From: Lumbricus rubellus | Taxonomy: Eukaryota; Annelida; Clitellata; Crassiclitellata; Lumbricidae | DNA length: 64,000 nt | Direction: 5' to 3' | NCBI GenBank assembly: GCA_945859605.1 | Contig: OX243821.1 | Location: 20,365,713-20,429,712 of the forward strand | In this document: piece after piece, positions 12,151 to 23,423 of the stretch | Numbering within the stretch: the stretch's first letter is position 1 | How the letters are laid out: every line of letters starts with the position of its first letter | Made by a program: the position numbers and the translations under genes | Notes under the pieces: model-generated | Databases searched by the model: none | Seen by the model: the letters and a program-made list of their open reading frames with translations, nothing else | Told to the model about the DNA's origin: nothing

Positions 12151-12729
12151 GAAAATGCGCTATATAAATTCTTGCATGAATGAATGAACCAAAATGGTTA
12201 TTATTCAGTGAACTTTATTGATTAAAGTACGCTGCGTTCGCTAGAGGGCCACGCATATTTTATTGATTGACGCGCGCCGCATTCGCAAGAGGGCTGACCG
12301 TAGTGACGACAGTGCCTTGAAGAGAATTCGGTGTTTGGCATGTCCGGTTGAATGAGACCGACTGTATCCGTGTTTGTACACACAGCCCACGGTAAGCCAT
12401 CATATTTTATTGAGTCAGGTATTATAATGATGATGATGAGGTAGATGATAATGATGTGGCTGATAATAGGTGGATAGCGTTTGTATTTTTAGTTATTTAT
12501 TACAAAAATGCTGTGAGTCTCAATTAGAGAATGCGGTGTTTTGGCTTGCTGCATGGGACAACCCGAGATGGCCTATAATGCGATGCGTGGTAGCGTGGAG
12601 ACAAGTCGGTCGATATGTAGGATGGTTGTGCCGCTGGTGGTAGCGGTGGTGGTGTCCAGGCTACAGATTGGGAAAAAGAGGGGTGGGGTCTTTGGCTGGT
12701 TGGTGGGTGGGGAAGGGAGGAGGGATGAG

Positions 12730-13437
12730 GAAGGTTCCATTAATTCGAGTCTTGGCGTTGATACACATTTCGTGATGGGTTATTTTAAAGATAGGCCTAC
12801 GTCAAAACACTACGAGTGATGAATGAAGCTAGACACCTTTCTTATGCATTAATCTAATGCTATAAGCTCAAGTTTTGTTAGTGCTTGTGTGCTTGTTTAT
12901 GCCATTGGAAATTATGAAGTCAGTGATACGTTCGCAATAAGTACGCTCAGTGATTCATTCATTCATTCATGCATTCATTTATTCATTCATTCATGCGTTC
13001 ATTCATGCATTCATTCATTCATGCATGCATTAATTCCTTCATTTATGCATTAATTCATTTCGTTGTAGGCCTAGGTGTGCGTGCTAATATATTATGATGG
13101 TATACATGCAGTGCAGTCGTTACCGGTACGGCTTGTGTTAGGTAATAATAGGCTATCCCGGCCTACCCAAAGGGAGTGATCCCGATAAATGGGACCAGAG
13201 GGGCCTATTTATGGGAGTGTTGCAGGTATTGAGGACCGTGGTGATTAGGATCGCCGTGGTGGTGGTGGTGTTGATGGTGGTGGTGTCCGTGGTCGTAATG
13301 ACGACGACGATAACGATGATGATGCATGCAATCTTGATTGTAATTAAAATCATCATCATCATGATCGTCATCATCATTATTCATTATCTTCACGCCCTCT
13401 TTCACCACCCTCATCATCATGTGGAGCCTCGTCCTGA
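12730..13437 (+). repeat. Tandem copy A of the VWA-gene 5' region
   Basis: It contains the ordered blocks TATTTTAAAGATA, GCTAGACACCTTT, CAATAAGTACGC, GGCTATCCCGGCCTACCC, a GGTGGT/GACGACG tract, GCAATCTTGATT and the exon 1 relic. The same blocks recur in the same order before the real exon 1. An ATTC microsatellite (12954-13045) lies inside. Confidence 0.75.
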
Positions 13438-13450
13438 GCTAGAAAAGGTT
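13421..13450 (+). pseudogene. Relic of a duplicated VWA-gene first exon
   Basis: ATGTGGAGCCTCGTCCTG at 13420-13437 repeats the start of the true first exon (15101, ATGTGGAACCTCGTCCTG) but hits TAG two codons later. The preceding CATCATC tract and CGCCCTC motif are also shared. It marks the 3' end of an upstream tandem copy of the promoter region. Confidence 0.7.
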
Positions 13451-13717
13451 CTGTTTATTCGAGTCTTCGTGATGGATATTTTAGAGATACGTCAAAAAAC
13501 CACTAGGCTACGAGTGATGAATGACGTTAGACACCTTTCCTAGGGTTTCATCTAATGCTATATAAGTCCAAGTTTTGTTAGGTTGTCGAGTGTTGTTTGT
13601 AGCCCCCATGACAAAAATATGAAGTCAGTGAGACATTCACAATAAGTGCGCGCAATGATTAGTAGTAGTTGGTAATGATAATTATTATAATGGTACACAG
13701 TACAATCATTACTGCTT
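13438..13717 (+). repeat. Tandem copy B (truncated) of the VWA-gene 5' region
   Basis: It shares TTCGAGTCTTCGTGATGG, TAGACACCTTTCC, ATGCTATATAAG, GAAGTCAGTGA and CAATCATTACTGCTTGTGT with copies A and C. It stops where a short TIR element (13718-13895) is inserted. Confidence 0.7.
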
Positions 13718-13895
13718 GTGTCAGGGCTTTTTAACGTGCAGTTGTACACAAAATGTGCAGTTGTAGAAGCACTTCTGTACTGTTAACACTAGCAAAAATA
13801 TTCATTGTTCTCCGATTGGAAGTAATTTAGACTACCATGGATGATGGAAAAGAAAAGGAGTTGTGCAGTTTTAAAAATTCCTGAAAAACAGCTCC
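13718..13895. mobile_element. Short hAT-like TIR element, copy 1 of 3
   Basis: It starts CAGGGCTTTTTAACGTGCAG and ends near AAAAACAGCTCCGTG. Homologous copies at 25422-25622 and 53892-54073 share ACACAAAATGTGCAGTT, TCCTCCGATTGGAA and TTACCATGGAGGATGG. It has no coding capacity. Confidence 0.65.
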
Positions 13896-14065
13896 GTGCA
13901 ATGGATTATTTTAAAGATACGTCAAAAACACTACGATGGATGACTGACGCTAGACACCTTTCCTATGGATTCTTATAATGCTATATAAACTCTATTTGCG
14001 TTACGCTGTCATATGTCCCGTGCACAAGGACCATTTCAATTTGAACAGTTAGTTTGTTGGTCCCA

Positions 14066-14559
14066 TCTATATAAATAAAAATGTAACGGCGTACGCACCA
14101 TGCAAACTTAGGCGAACAAGATCTCCCAAAGTAACCTACCGATTATTTTCAAAATCTCACCAAAACGGTCCATTCAAATACGTGCGTGTTCTTTTAATGT
14201 TTTTTTTAATTAAAAAAACCCAATCTTTAACAACAATAATATTTTATCAAATTCGTCGGCTATTTCTATGCAATTTACACGTCACCGGGAATCAACAGTG
14301 ACCAGACAAAACATAGGATGAGGTCGCGTGCCGTGACGTCATAAGCGAGTCGCATACTAATTTCCGTTAATTCAAAAACGAAAGCGGCCTTTCACCTTTC
14401 TAGAGGGGGAAGGGGAGAGGGAGGGGAAAGGGAGGGGTGGGGAGTTGGTGGGCGAGGGGAGGGGGAGGGGTGGGGCAGGAGGTTGGGGGAGAGGGAAGGT
14501 AGGAAGGGATGGTTGGATACTCTTTTCAGCCACAGCAACGCGTGGCCGGGTTCACCTAG
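14066..14559 (+). mobile_element. Non-autonomous Helitron
   Basis: The 5' end is TCTATATAAATAAAA. The 3' end has a GC-rich stem region (AACGCGTGGCCGGGTT) shortly before the terminal CTAG. Flanking bases are A at 14065 and T at 14560, the A^T target expected for Helitrons. No ORF. A purine-rich G-run tract (14400-14510) lies inside. The tandem copy B shows the empty site. Confidence 0.8.
14401..14510 (+). repeat. G-rich purine tract
   Basis: Dense GGGG runs (GAGGGGG, GGAGGGG) on the + strand with G-quadruplex potential, inside the Helitron and about 600 bases before the VWA start codon. Confidence 0.6.
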
Positions 14560-15100
14560 TAAGAAAATAATTATTGTCAGTGATATATTGACAATAAGTA
14601 CGCGCAGTGATTAGTTGTAGTGCTGTTGGTAAGAATATTATGATGGTACACAATCATTACTGCTTGTGTTAGGGAATAATAAAGGCTATCCCGGCCTACC
14701 CGAAGGTAGTAATGCCGGTAGATGGGCCCAGGGGCTATTTAGAGGAGTGTTTCAGGTTGGTGGTGGTGATGGTAATGGTGGTAAATGGTAATGTAGGTAA
14801 TGGTGGTGGTGGTGGTCGTCGTCGTCGTAATGGCGACGCCGATAACGATGATGATGATGCAATCTTGATTACAATTAGAATCGTCATCACATTGTCCTCC
14901 TCCTCCTCCTCATCATCATCATCATCGTCATCATCATTGTCATTACTATTACTAGAACATGTTACATAATCGACTACATTTACGACGACATCGTAGGCCT
15001 ATACATAAGCTTGTTTTCACATCACCTATATTTGTAGTCGCCCATCCATCCCATCCCGCCTGGAGCATCACCCTATTTCCCCGCCCTCATCATCCTCATC

Positions 15101-17064
15101 ATGTGGAACCTCGTCCTGTACGTCCTCGCCGTCATCGTCGGCCTCTGCCTCTTCTTCTTCTACGACGCCGACGAGGAGGCCACAAACAAGGGCCAAGCGC
15201 AGGACGCTGCAGCGACCGGCACCGCCTCAACCGGCGACCGACCACTCGGGCAGGACTCGGGCGGCGTCGTCGGGTGCGGCGCGCAGGACTCGGCCGATCG
15301 CTTCTGCTTGAGCAGCCTGTGTACGGTGCTGGGTCTGAAGTGCCCAGGAGACGAAGAGATAGACTGTCAGGGGTTCGAGGCGTTCACCGATCGCTTCCAG
15401 TCGTTCGAGGAGGTGAGCGAGGCGTGCTGGAGGGCAGGGTTGGAGTCGTGTAGTCTTGTTGTGGGGATTGACTTCACGGCGAGTAACGAGTGGAAGGGAC
15501 GGAAGAGTTTCAACCAGAACTGCCTGCATAAACTGATGGGCGGCAACAAGGTGTGTTAACAGTACTGATTATTATTGTTATCGTTAATTTATAGATCCAT
15601 CAGTCTTTAAGAGAAATTCCTCAGATGCACTCCCGACCTTACCTAACTTCAATCAGAGATAATGCTCAGAATGGTTTTCAAAGGCTAGCGGGAAAAGATT
15701 AACGTTGATGGGTGGCAATAAGGTGATCTATTGCTGTCGTTATTGCTATATTTATTTGTTTGTTTTTCGCTTTTGATATAGCGCTCCTTCAAGCTCGATA
15801 CTCAGAAGCGCTCCTGGCTACAGCGCGAACACTGAATTGGAGTTTCACGCGGAAGTGCATGAGCAATTGCGTGAACAAATGCTATATAGCAAGCATTATC
15901 TTATGTAATTAGGGCAGCCCTATCTAGATGAGTCATAATATGTGACCAAATTTTGAGTTTTACATTTTTTCAGCATGCATTGTCAACTCTCTGGCTGGCT
16001 GACCAATTTATTTTAAACTGCGTGCTTGTACTACTATCGTGGTGGTTAATAAAGATTCATTGATTGATTGGCTGGCTGGCTCGCTGACTGACTGGCTCGC
16101 TGACTGACTGACTGACTGACTGACCGACCGACCGACCGACGAACCGATTTATTAATTTATCTATTGATTGATTGATTGACTGATTGATTAATTGGTTGAC
16201 TAATTAATTGATTGATTGATCGATTAGGTGTCGAACCCCTACCAGAAGGTCATCTGGATCCTCGGTCAGACCCTTGCACCCTTCGACGACGACAACCAGA
16301 TCCCAGCGTTCGGATTCGGAGACTCAGAAACGAAGGATCGATCCGTCTTTTCCTTCAAGTTCGACGGGACTCCGTGCGCCGGATTCCGCGACGTCCTGGA
16401 CTGGTATAACGAAGTGGTACGTCGCATCACCCTCAGCGGACCCACAAGCTTTGCCCCTCTCATTGACAAGACCGTCGAGATCGTCCGGCAGACGAAGAAA
16501 TACCACATGCTGGTGATCGTCACCGACGGGCAGGTGACTGAAGAGAGGGAAACGGCCAGGGCGATTGTTGAGGCCTCCAACCACCCGTTGAGCATCATAG
16601 CCGTGGGAGTGGGTGATGGACCGTGGACCGCCATCGAGGAGTTCGATCATCGACTTCCGAAGAGGCGCTTCGATAATTTCCGGTTTGTTGACTATCACCG
16701 TGCGACGTCCAAGTCGAAGGCTCCCGATGTTGCATTCGCTCTCCAGGCCCTCATGGAGATCCCTGACCAGTACAAGCGGATCGTGGAGCTTGGGTATTTG
16801 GGGGAGGCAAAGCGTGAGGCCGCCGTTGGGGTACGGAGCGGGTCGGCGCCCCTGGGTGGGGTGAGGGACGTGACGGGTGGGTCGTCGACGGAGGGGGTGA
16901 GTTCGGAGTCGTCCAGTAGGAGGGAGACCCCGTCGAATAGTCCTGGGAGGGTGTCGACGACCGTTGGACATACCCCGCAGTGCAGCCCTAAGCCTAGCCC
17001 GGCGGCTGCGAAGAGCCCGCGGAAGGCACAGCTCAAGCATAGAATCAGTAACGTTTCCTGCTAG
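15101..17064 (+). CDS. RGLG/copine-type VWA protein with N-terminal membrane anchor, two exons
   Basis: Exon 1 is 15101-15550 and exon 2 is 16228-17064. The donor AAG|GTGTGT and acceptor GATTAG|GTG are both phase 0, giving 428 residues. Residues 4-20 (LVLYVLAVIVGLCLFFF) form one hydrophobic segment, followed by an acidic, Ala/Gly-rich linker and a Cys-containing stretch (59-110). The copine-type VWA domain covers about 118-342: the MIDAS metal site is D124-x-T-x-S128, then T223/S224 in GPTSFAPLI and D250 in VIVTDGQVT. Motifs such as FNQNCLH, NPYQKVIWILGQTLAPFDDD, FGFGDS, FDNFRFVDY and ALMEIPDQYK are those of the plant RGLG ubiquitin ligases. No RING finger follows; the tail (350-428) is a basic, Ser/Pro-rich disordered region with SP sites. 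There are no C2 domains, so it is not a classical copine. Function is unknown; a membrane-tethered, metal-dependent binding role is inferred. TTGA repeats run directly into the exon 2 acceptor. Confidence 0.9.
15775..15880 (-). mobile_element. SINE fragment
   Basis: TGATATAGCGCTCCTTCAAG to GAGCAATTGCG matches the 3' half of the SINE. In the VWA-gene intron. Confidence 0.7.
16050..16227 (+). repeat. TTGA/CTGA array running into the VWA exon 2 acceptor
   Basis: GGCTGGCT, ACTGACTG and ATTGATTG units end in CGATTAG, the acceptor of exon 2. Confidence 0.9.
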
Positions 17065-17198
17065 ATATTGCGGTGGTGTCAGTCTCGATCGTAGGGAAAG
17101 GAGGAGGGCGACACTAATCATCCGGATGTGACACAGTGTCGTTATAGCAGCAAGAAGTTATTGACTCCTTGCCGCTTCATGTTCATGTTTTTCTTCCA

Positions 17199-17346
17199 TG
17201 AATGAATGAATGAATGAATGAATGAATGAATGAATGATGTGAATGAATGAATGAATGAATGAATGAATGAATGAATGAATGAATGAATGAATGAATGAAT
17301 GAATGAATGAATGAATGAATGAATGAATGAATGAATGAATGAATGA
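17199..17346. repeat. GAAT microsatellite
   Basis: About 36 GAAT units. An inverse (ATTC) array lies at 18404-18560. Confidence 0.95.
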
Positions 17347-17519
17347 CAGACACGCTGCTTTCGTCTACCAAATGAATTTCTCATGTTTTTTCACTTTTTC
17401 ACTTCATAGTAGTCAATCTAGTCGATCTAGTGTAGCCTACAGAAGAGTGGGAATATGACCGAGAGCCCCATTGTGGAGAAGGTAATTCAGCTAACAACTT
17501 TGACTGTTCGGACATATTA

Positions 17520-17880
17520 TCAGCAGAAAAGACTACCTCCAGTGACAGTGCTATATGGACAAACGTAGGGGAAAAGAAGCAGAGGAAAACCAAAAAAGAC
17601 ATGGATAAAGAACGTGATAACGGTGATACCTAGAAACGCATGGCATAAACATACGAAGAGCGGTGGAATATGACCAGAGACAGAGCAACTTGGAGACGAC
17701 GTCGTCTTGTAAGGGTCTCATCGTCAACATGCGCTTGACGGAGGAGAAATTGGATCTGCAGAATGGGAGAAGGCAGAAAAACCAAGGCACTGGTGTTTCG
17801 AATGATGGGGAGAGAGCATAGAGAATGGTCAGACGACTTCGATGAGTGATGTGGGTAAGATCTATCTATGCAGAGAGCCA
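17520..17880 (+). mobile_element. Decayed LINE ORF fragment
   Basis: Interrupted frames give motifs such as GKPKKTWIKNVI and MTRDRATWRRR, typical of reverse-transcriptase C-termini of non-LTR elements. Frameshifts and stops show it is dead. From 17881 to 18403 nothing else is recognised. Confidence 0.5.
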
Positions 17881-18403
17881 TCTGGCTATGGGTATATGTA
17901 TAGGCTTAGCCATCTGGCTCTGTATATTCGTGGGTCGTGGGTAGACCTACCTTAGATATTATAAAGATTGCATAGATCTGTTACAGTAGGCCTAATGCCT
18001 AAGGTATGTGCTGCATACAATTCTTTCATTGTTTTCAGATCATTTGACATCTTGCCTTGTTCAGTGTCGTGCTTTTAAACAAATTATATGAATGACTGAA
18101 CATTACAGATATAGGCCTATGAGTTAAAATATAGCCTACTTAACACGAATTGATATTCTAAATCAGTCGTTGCATGGTTATAATGTTGAAGTTCTGTAGC
18201 TGCTGAGTTGGTCGTCTTTGGATTGATGGCGTCACTGTTGCAACTTGCAAGCCACGACTGTCTGAACTGAACATTGAACTTTGTTCGAAACTCTTAATAC
18301 TCTTTGTTTGCATGTTGATGTTAATGTTTAAATTGAAATACGATTTTTAGTAAAATCATGCCATTTGATGTTGGCCCTTAGAGGCTTACATCTGTGTCAG
18401 CTA

Positions 18404-18560
18404 GATCATTCATTCATTCATTCATTCATTCATTCATTCATTCATTCATTCATTCATTCATTCATTCATTCATTCATTCATTCATTCATTCATTCATTCA
18501 TTCATTCATTCATTCATTCATTCATTCATTCATTCATTCATTCATTCATTCATTCATTAA
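18404..18560. repeat. ATTC microsatellite
   Basis: About 39 uninterrupted ATTC units followed by a short retroelement tail (18561-18612). Confidence 0.95.
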
Positions 18561-18617
18561 ATGAATCTGTATAGCGCCTCTCCAAAGAGACTACCCAGAG
18601 GCGCTCCCAACCCCCCA

Positions 18618-19402
18618 ACCCCCTTACCTTTCCAAAAGAAGTGCCTGGACGCCCCTTACCTTTCCAAAAGAAGTGCCTGGACGCCCTTACCTTTCCAAAA
18701 GAAGTGCCTGGACGCCCCATCAGGCCCCCATGCCCTTCCAGACTGAACTGGCCAATAAGTGGCAGGACGGCGTTCAGATTTTAAAATAAGTGCATGGACG
18801 CCGTCCATGACCGTAGTCTCCGTAGACCACACTTTAAGCCCAGTGCGGTCAAATAAAACTGTCCTAAGTTGAGACGAGATAGGAATGCCAGAGAATGAGT
18901 TCTAGAAAGGATGCGGATGGTAAGGGGGAGCTAGGCCTTTCCAGGTCGACTGTCCTAGTACTACCGAGAATGCACGGTTCCGCATAGTGAGGTGCACGAG
19001 CAAAAGGTGCACGAGTAATGTAGGCCTAGTACAGGGCTTAAAGTGTGGTCTACGGAGACTACGGTCATGGACGGCGTCCATGCACTTATTTTAAAATCTG
19101 AACGCCGTCCTGCCACTTATTGGCCAGTTCAGTCTGGAAGGGCATGGGGCGTCCAGGCACTTCTTTTGGAAAGGTAAGGGCGTCCAGGCACTTCTTTTGG
19201 AAAGGTAAGGGGCGTCCAGGCACTTCTTTTGGAAAGGTAAGGGGCGTCCAGGCACTTCTTTTGGAAAGGTAAGGGGCGTCCAGGCACTTCTTTTGGAAAG
19301 GTAAGGGGCGTCCAGGCACTTCTTTTGGAAAGGTAAGGGGCGTCCAGGCACTTCTTTTGGAAAGGTAAGGGGCATCCAGGCACTTCTTTCCCCGCACTTT
19401 AA
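18618..19402. mobile_element. Foldback-like element with tandem-repeat termini
   Basis: Three ~31-bp units (CTTACCTTTCCAAAAGAAGT...) at 18627-18718 face about eight inverse units (GGCGTCCAGGCACTTCTTTT...) at 19147-19395. Inside them are unique inverted arms, 18727-18841 and 19034-19147, almost perfectly complementary (CTCCGTAGACCACACTTTAA). The centre (18842-19033) is single copy. It has no transposase frame. Confidence 0.8.
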
Positions 19403-20422
19403 GCACTGGCCTGGTACGTGTAAATATTCGAAAAATGTCGGCCCGACCTAGTACTCAAGAGCAGTTAGCCTATATTGCGCAGACGACATGTCGATTCCGC
19501 TCATATATAATGCATGCTGGTCGCACACCATATTATTTCTGTGCATGCTAGCAGTGAAACACGACCCAATCGTAATTAGGGTAGGCTAATCAAATTAGGG
19601 CCTATAATGACAATAATCCAGTTGGAGGGTTGAGCTGGTGTAGCCTAGGCCTAGCTATTAAGGCGAGACCAAGCGTGCGGATGGCTGCTTAAAAGTCCGT
19701 AAAAGTCAATAGACAACCCCTCCTCCCAATTGCTGACTATTAGCCTAAAGCAACCCTCCGCGAACGTACAGGCTATGACCCTAATGGTAGAGTGCTACTG
19801 CACTATAAACAATAACACAAGGGAAAGCTTTTCTAGTCTATAGGAATGCTGGTTGAGTATTATTTTGGTATTGCTTGATTTTTTTTACACCGGAGTGGAA
19901 TTTTGTACAACAGGTTCAATAAAGAATAGGCCTACACCTAATTATTCTTGATCTCTTACTTACTTACTCATCCGCATGCACATAAAAATAATCGAGAGCT
20001 CAATACCGCTGCTCAAATCGGTAGCCGATCGTTATGCGAACACCTGTGGGCATTGGGGGAAAAGTCACGCAATGCATGAATGCAGGAACTTAATTCTTAG
20101 TGATATTGCGTTTCCTTACACACTTCGGTATCGTCATCTGCCTGTGTAGGTCTGTATCTGTCTCTCCTTCTCAAAAGCGTCTTTATCAGAGCGTTTTTAG
20201 AAGCAGAACAGACACTAACCTTCACCTTTGTCACAAAAATTGGTATTTAGCGTGATATTTGGTGCTAGGGCAAACACATGTTGAGTCATTCTCGCCGCTG
20301 ATTCGTTCTGAGAGATTGGAGTGATGTACGTACTTATTCACGATTTGCAGACTCATGACCCGAAGCGACTCACCTACTTACTAACGGTTCAATGTTCTTA
20401 ATTTTCAGGCCTTGTGCGTGGT
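19403..20422. other. Intergenic stretch without recognised gene
   Basis: AT-rich single-copy-looking DNA with several TAGGCCTA palindromes (19021, 19644, 19927). No supported exon seen. Confidence 0.5.
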
Positions 20423-20739
20423 CAGGGATGCCACTAATAGATTTTTCAACCTAGATCTAGGTTTTTCGCTCTTGTCTAAGTTTCTAAGGCTTTTGGTCAG
20501 GATCTAGCCTTTTTTTATCACGGCGATTTTCCAACTTTTTTTAAAAATTGAGGTTTTAAAGGTGAAAATGCGCAAAAGACGTGAAAAATCGAACAGTTTG
20601 TGACTTTATAAAAATTTTTGGTCGTCACAATTTCAAGTCGGAAAAAAATGAGAAAAATCGGTGTTTTCGAAGAAATTGTCAATCTAGCTTTTTTTATTAT
20701 CCGGATCTTATTTTATTATAATTCAGAGTGGCATCCCTG
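20423..20739. mobile_element. hAT-like TIR element
   Basis: Ends CAGGGATGCCACT and AGTGGCATCCCTG are inverse. The interior is a degenerate run of CTAGATCTAGG and TTTTTTA motifs. The same ends bound the 25254-27339 element. A clear 8-bp duplication was not found. Confidence 0.65.
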
Positions 20740-20870
20740 CTTGTGTGTGTGTGCGGTTGTCTGTTTATGTCTAAAAATATTCTAATATCATCACAAATTA
20801 ATAAATTATTGCTCGTTTCGAACCAATAAGCCGGGTCTCGTTTTTCTCTCTTAATTATTTGCCAATATAG

Positions 20871-20934
20871 AACTCGCATCTTCATCGCACAAGTGGAGAA
20901 AGACAGAGAAAAGGAAGAATTCGATATTTTGATG
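20871..20934 (+). CDS. Candidate internal exon of an unrecognised gene
   Basis: A pyrimidine-rich tract and acceptor (GCCAATATAG) precede 64 bases that are open in one frame, encoding TRIFIAQVEKDREKEEFDILM before a donor ATG|GTCAGT. The peptide is charged and helical in character. It ends in phase 0, matching the phase-0 acceptor at 24179. Only splice signals and composition support it; no family is recognised. Confidence 0.3.
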
Positions 20935-22734
20935 GTCAGTTTATATATCTATCTTGTCTTTATTTTATGCACCCCACTATTATAATACTGCCGTCTGATA
21001 AAATATTATATGAGAGAAAATCTCGGTAGGAAGCTAAGCAGGACTGTGAAGGCAGAAAGTGTAGTTAGTGCGAAGGCAAGGGTTGTTTGTTAATGCACAG
21101 CTGTACGACATGTCACAGTTATAATCGTTTTGTGATCCCATGTTCTGGGGCGGTGCCAGGGCACTATTATGTGAGATAGAAAAACTGCCAATTTTAAATT
21201 TGATAAACTTGTTAGAAAACATTTTAGCTGTAGAGGAAACATGCGTTTCAGAGCTCTTTAAAAGTTTTCTTGTGGAAAACGGGCTTTCAGAAGACTATTT
21301 GACCTTCACTGTGTCCATATCCAATTCCCCTTAGATTTCTTCGTGCTTAGTTAAGAATTAATATTTCAAAAGTCTTAAGGTAAAGATCTTTAAAGATTGT
21401 AGAGCCATCTCTATCCATGCTGGTCAGTTAGTTATTTTGCTGGTTTGCTTCCAATTGAGCAACTAGGCCCTCTCGTTTATGTGAGTAAATGGAGCGCTGC
21501 AGACTATGGATAAATAAGCGAGTGAAAATAATTAAGTAATCAGGATTACACAAGATATTTCTCTTAGGCCTAGAGTACCTTTGAGTAAACTCCTTGAAGA
21601 AGCGCTATATATATTCTTGGAAAGAATAAATGAATAGCACTGGCTTATGTCAAACAGTTTGAGTTTGACAACACGCATAAACCATTAGTTAGGAGTTAGT
21701 TAAGATCTTGTGTGGACTATGGTACTTGAGCATACTGGTTCATGAGACTGTGCTGCTGCTTTCTGGGTCCTACCTAGCCGGGCCGTAAGACCTCGTTCAG
21801 GGTCTTCTTTGTATCCGTATTTTCAATTTCATTGAGTGTATACCGTTTTAGTTTAGTTAGTTTGATTTGATTTTTATCTGATAGATCTCAGCTCTGCCAA
21901 CTCTTCATCGAAACTAGAACAGTTCCTCATTCACATCATTTATTAACATTGTAAAATTCAAATAATTTATTAACATTGTCATGTTTAATTGTTATTCATG
22001 AATGCACTCAGTTTTGATTTTAAGTTGCAATCTACTGTTTGTGATGTTGATATTTGATCAGCATTACAAACAGAAACTTATCTAGAATAGTCTAATTGAA
22101 CATTTCCAGTTTTACTATCTCTTCTCTGTAAACTTCACGAAATGACAAATGATACAAAATGTGATTTTGCTAATGCAAAGGGCCGTGAGGTTCACATGAT
22201 AATATAATATTATATATATGGTCTGTTTTGAACAGCTTGATGTAGGCCTAACTGTTTGAGTAAAATTTGAAAATTAGAATAGTGCTGGAAAGATTCTGAT
22301 TTTATTAGGATTTTATTCTTATTATTATTGAAGTTGTTTGGATAGGATTTGTCACAAAACTTTGTTCTGAGATCAAGGTTTCTGTTGCATGTTTGTTTTT
22401 ACCCGGATGGGATGTGGGTTATTGGCCTATTGCGGAACCCTCCTTTTTTTCTTGCTTTGACCAGGGTCAGGCTATCCTGAGATATCCGGAGGCTGAATTG
22501 TATTAAACCAGAAAGCTGTTATTTTCTTCTTCCAATGATAATTAATTTCCTGCATTTTATTTTGCTTGTCCTTTCATCAGCAGTATTAATTGTTTACCTG
22601 CAATATCATTTATCATTATCTGAGTCAAAGTCATGGGATCTTTTGTAAATATAGTCTGAGGCACTAATTGCGGTTGATTAGTTTTGTCTTGTATAGATGT
22701 CATGGTCCGGTTGTATTGCATGTATAAAATCAAT
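20935..22734. other. Stretch without recognised gene
   Basis: AT-rich DNA between the candidate exons at 20871 and 24179. An open frame at 21140-21334 has no recognisable domain. Nothing else is supported. Confidence 0.4.
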
Positions 22735-22876
22735 CTGTGTATATATATATATATCAATTTATATATATATATATATATCAATTTATGTGTATATATATAT
22801 CAATTTATGTGTATATAATTATATATACAGTATATATATATATCAATTTGTGTATATATATCAATTTATGTGTATA
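22735..22876. repeat. TA microsatellite with ATCAATTTATGTGTA spacers
   Basis: Six runs of TA are separated by the same short spacer, a higher-order repeat. Confidence 0.85.
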
Positions 22877-22964
22877 GTGATTGTTGTTGCATAATAGAGT
22901 AGGCCGATTAATTGCTGGAGAGTGGTTGACGTAATTGGATTATGTTTGTTAATATCATGCAGAC

Positions 22965-23415
22965 TTGAAGGTAAAGGGGGATGCCCTTGACGTTGGAAGT
23001 AAATGGAGAGGTGTCATTGAAGGTAGACAAAGAGGTTCCCTTAAAGGTGAATGGGGAGGCACCTTTGAAGGTTAATGGACTGGTGCCCTTCAAGGTAAAT
23101 GGAGAGATACCACTGGAGGTAAAAAGAGAGATACCACTGAATGACACCTGAAGAGGTGCCCTTGAAGGTAAATGGTGATTGGAGAAGTGTTCTTTAAGGT
23201 TAATGGACTGGTGCCCTTGAAGGTAAATAGAGAGGTGCCCTTCAAGGTAAATGGAGAAATTCCACTGAAGGTGGATGAAGAGGTGCCCTTGAAGGTAAAT
23301 GGTGATTGGAGAGGTGTCCTTTAAGGTAAGTGGAGTGGTACCCTTGAAGGTATATGTAGAGGTACTCTTGATGGTAGAGGGAGAGATACTCTTGAAGATA
23401 ATGGGAGATATGCCC
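22965..23415 (+). repeat. Degenerate ~27-bp minisatellite
   Basis: Units like GGTGCCCTTGAAGGTAAATG repeat about 16 times with variation. A further unit follows the SINE at 23424. Confidence 0.85.
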
Positions 23416-23423
23416 TGTTTGTT

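Larger units (their letters stand above)
13898..15100 (+). repeat. Tandem copy C: 5' region of the active VWA gene
   Basis: It carries the same block order as copies A and B and runs into the real first exon at 15101. A Helitron (14066-14559) splits it. A TATATAA-like motif near 13982 is shared with copy B and could be a core-promoter relic. Confidence 0.7.

Noticed and set aside
16324..17121. 265-codon - strand frame opposite VWA exon 2
   Set aside because: GC-rich shadow of the coding strand; the + strand carries the conserved VWA motifs.
17142..17384. Open frames of repeated His-Ser-Phe-Ile (also 18365-18574)
   Set aside because: Pure translation of GAAT/ATTC microsatellites; no start context or unique sequence.
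21140..21334. A 64-codon Leu/Glu-rich + frame
   Set aside because: No recognisable domain, AT-rich, and no splice sites linking it in phase to neighbours.
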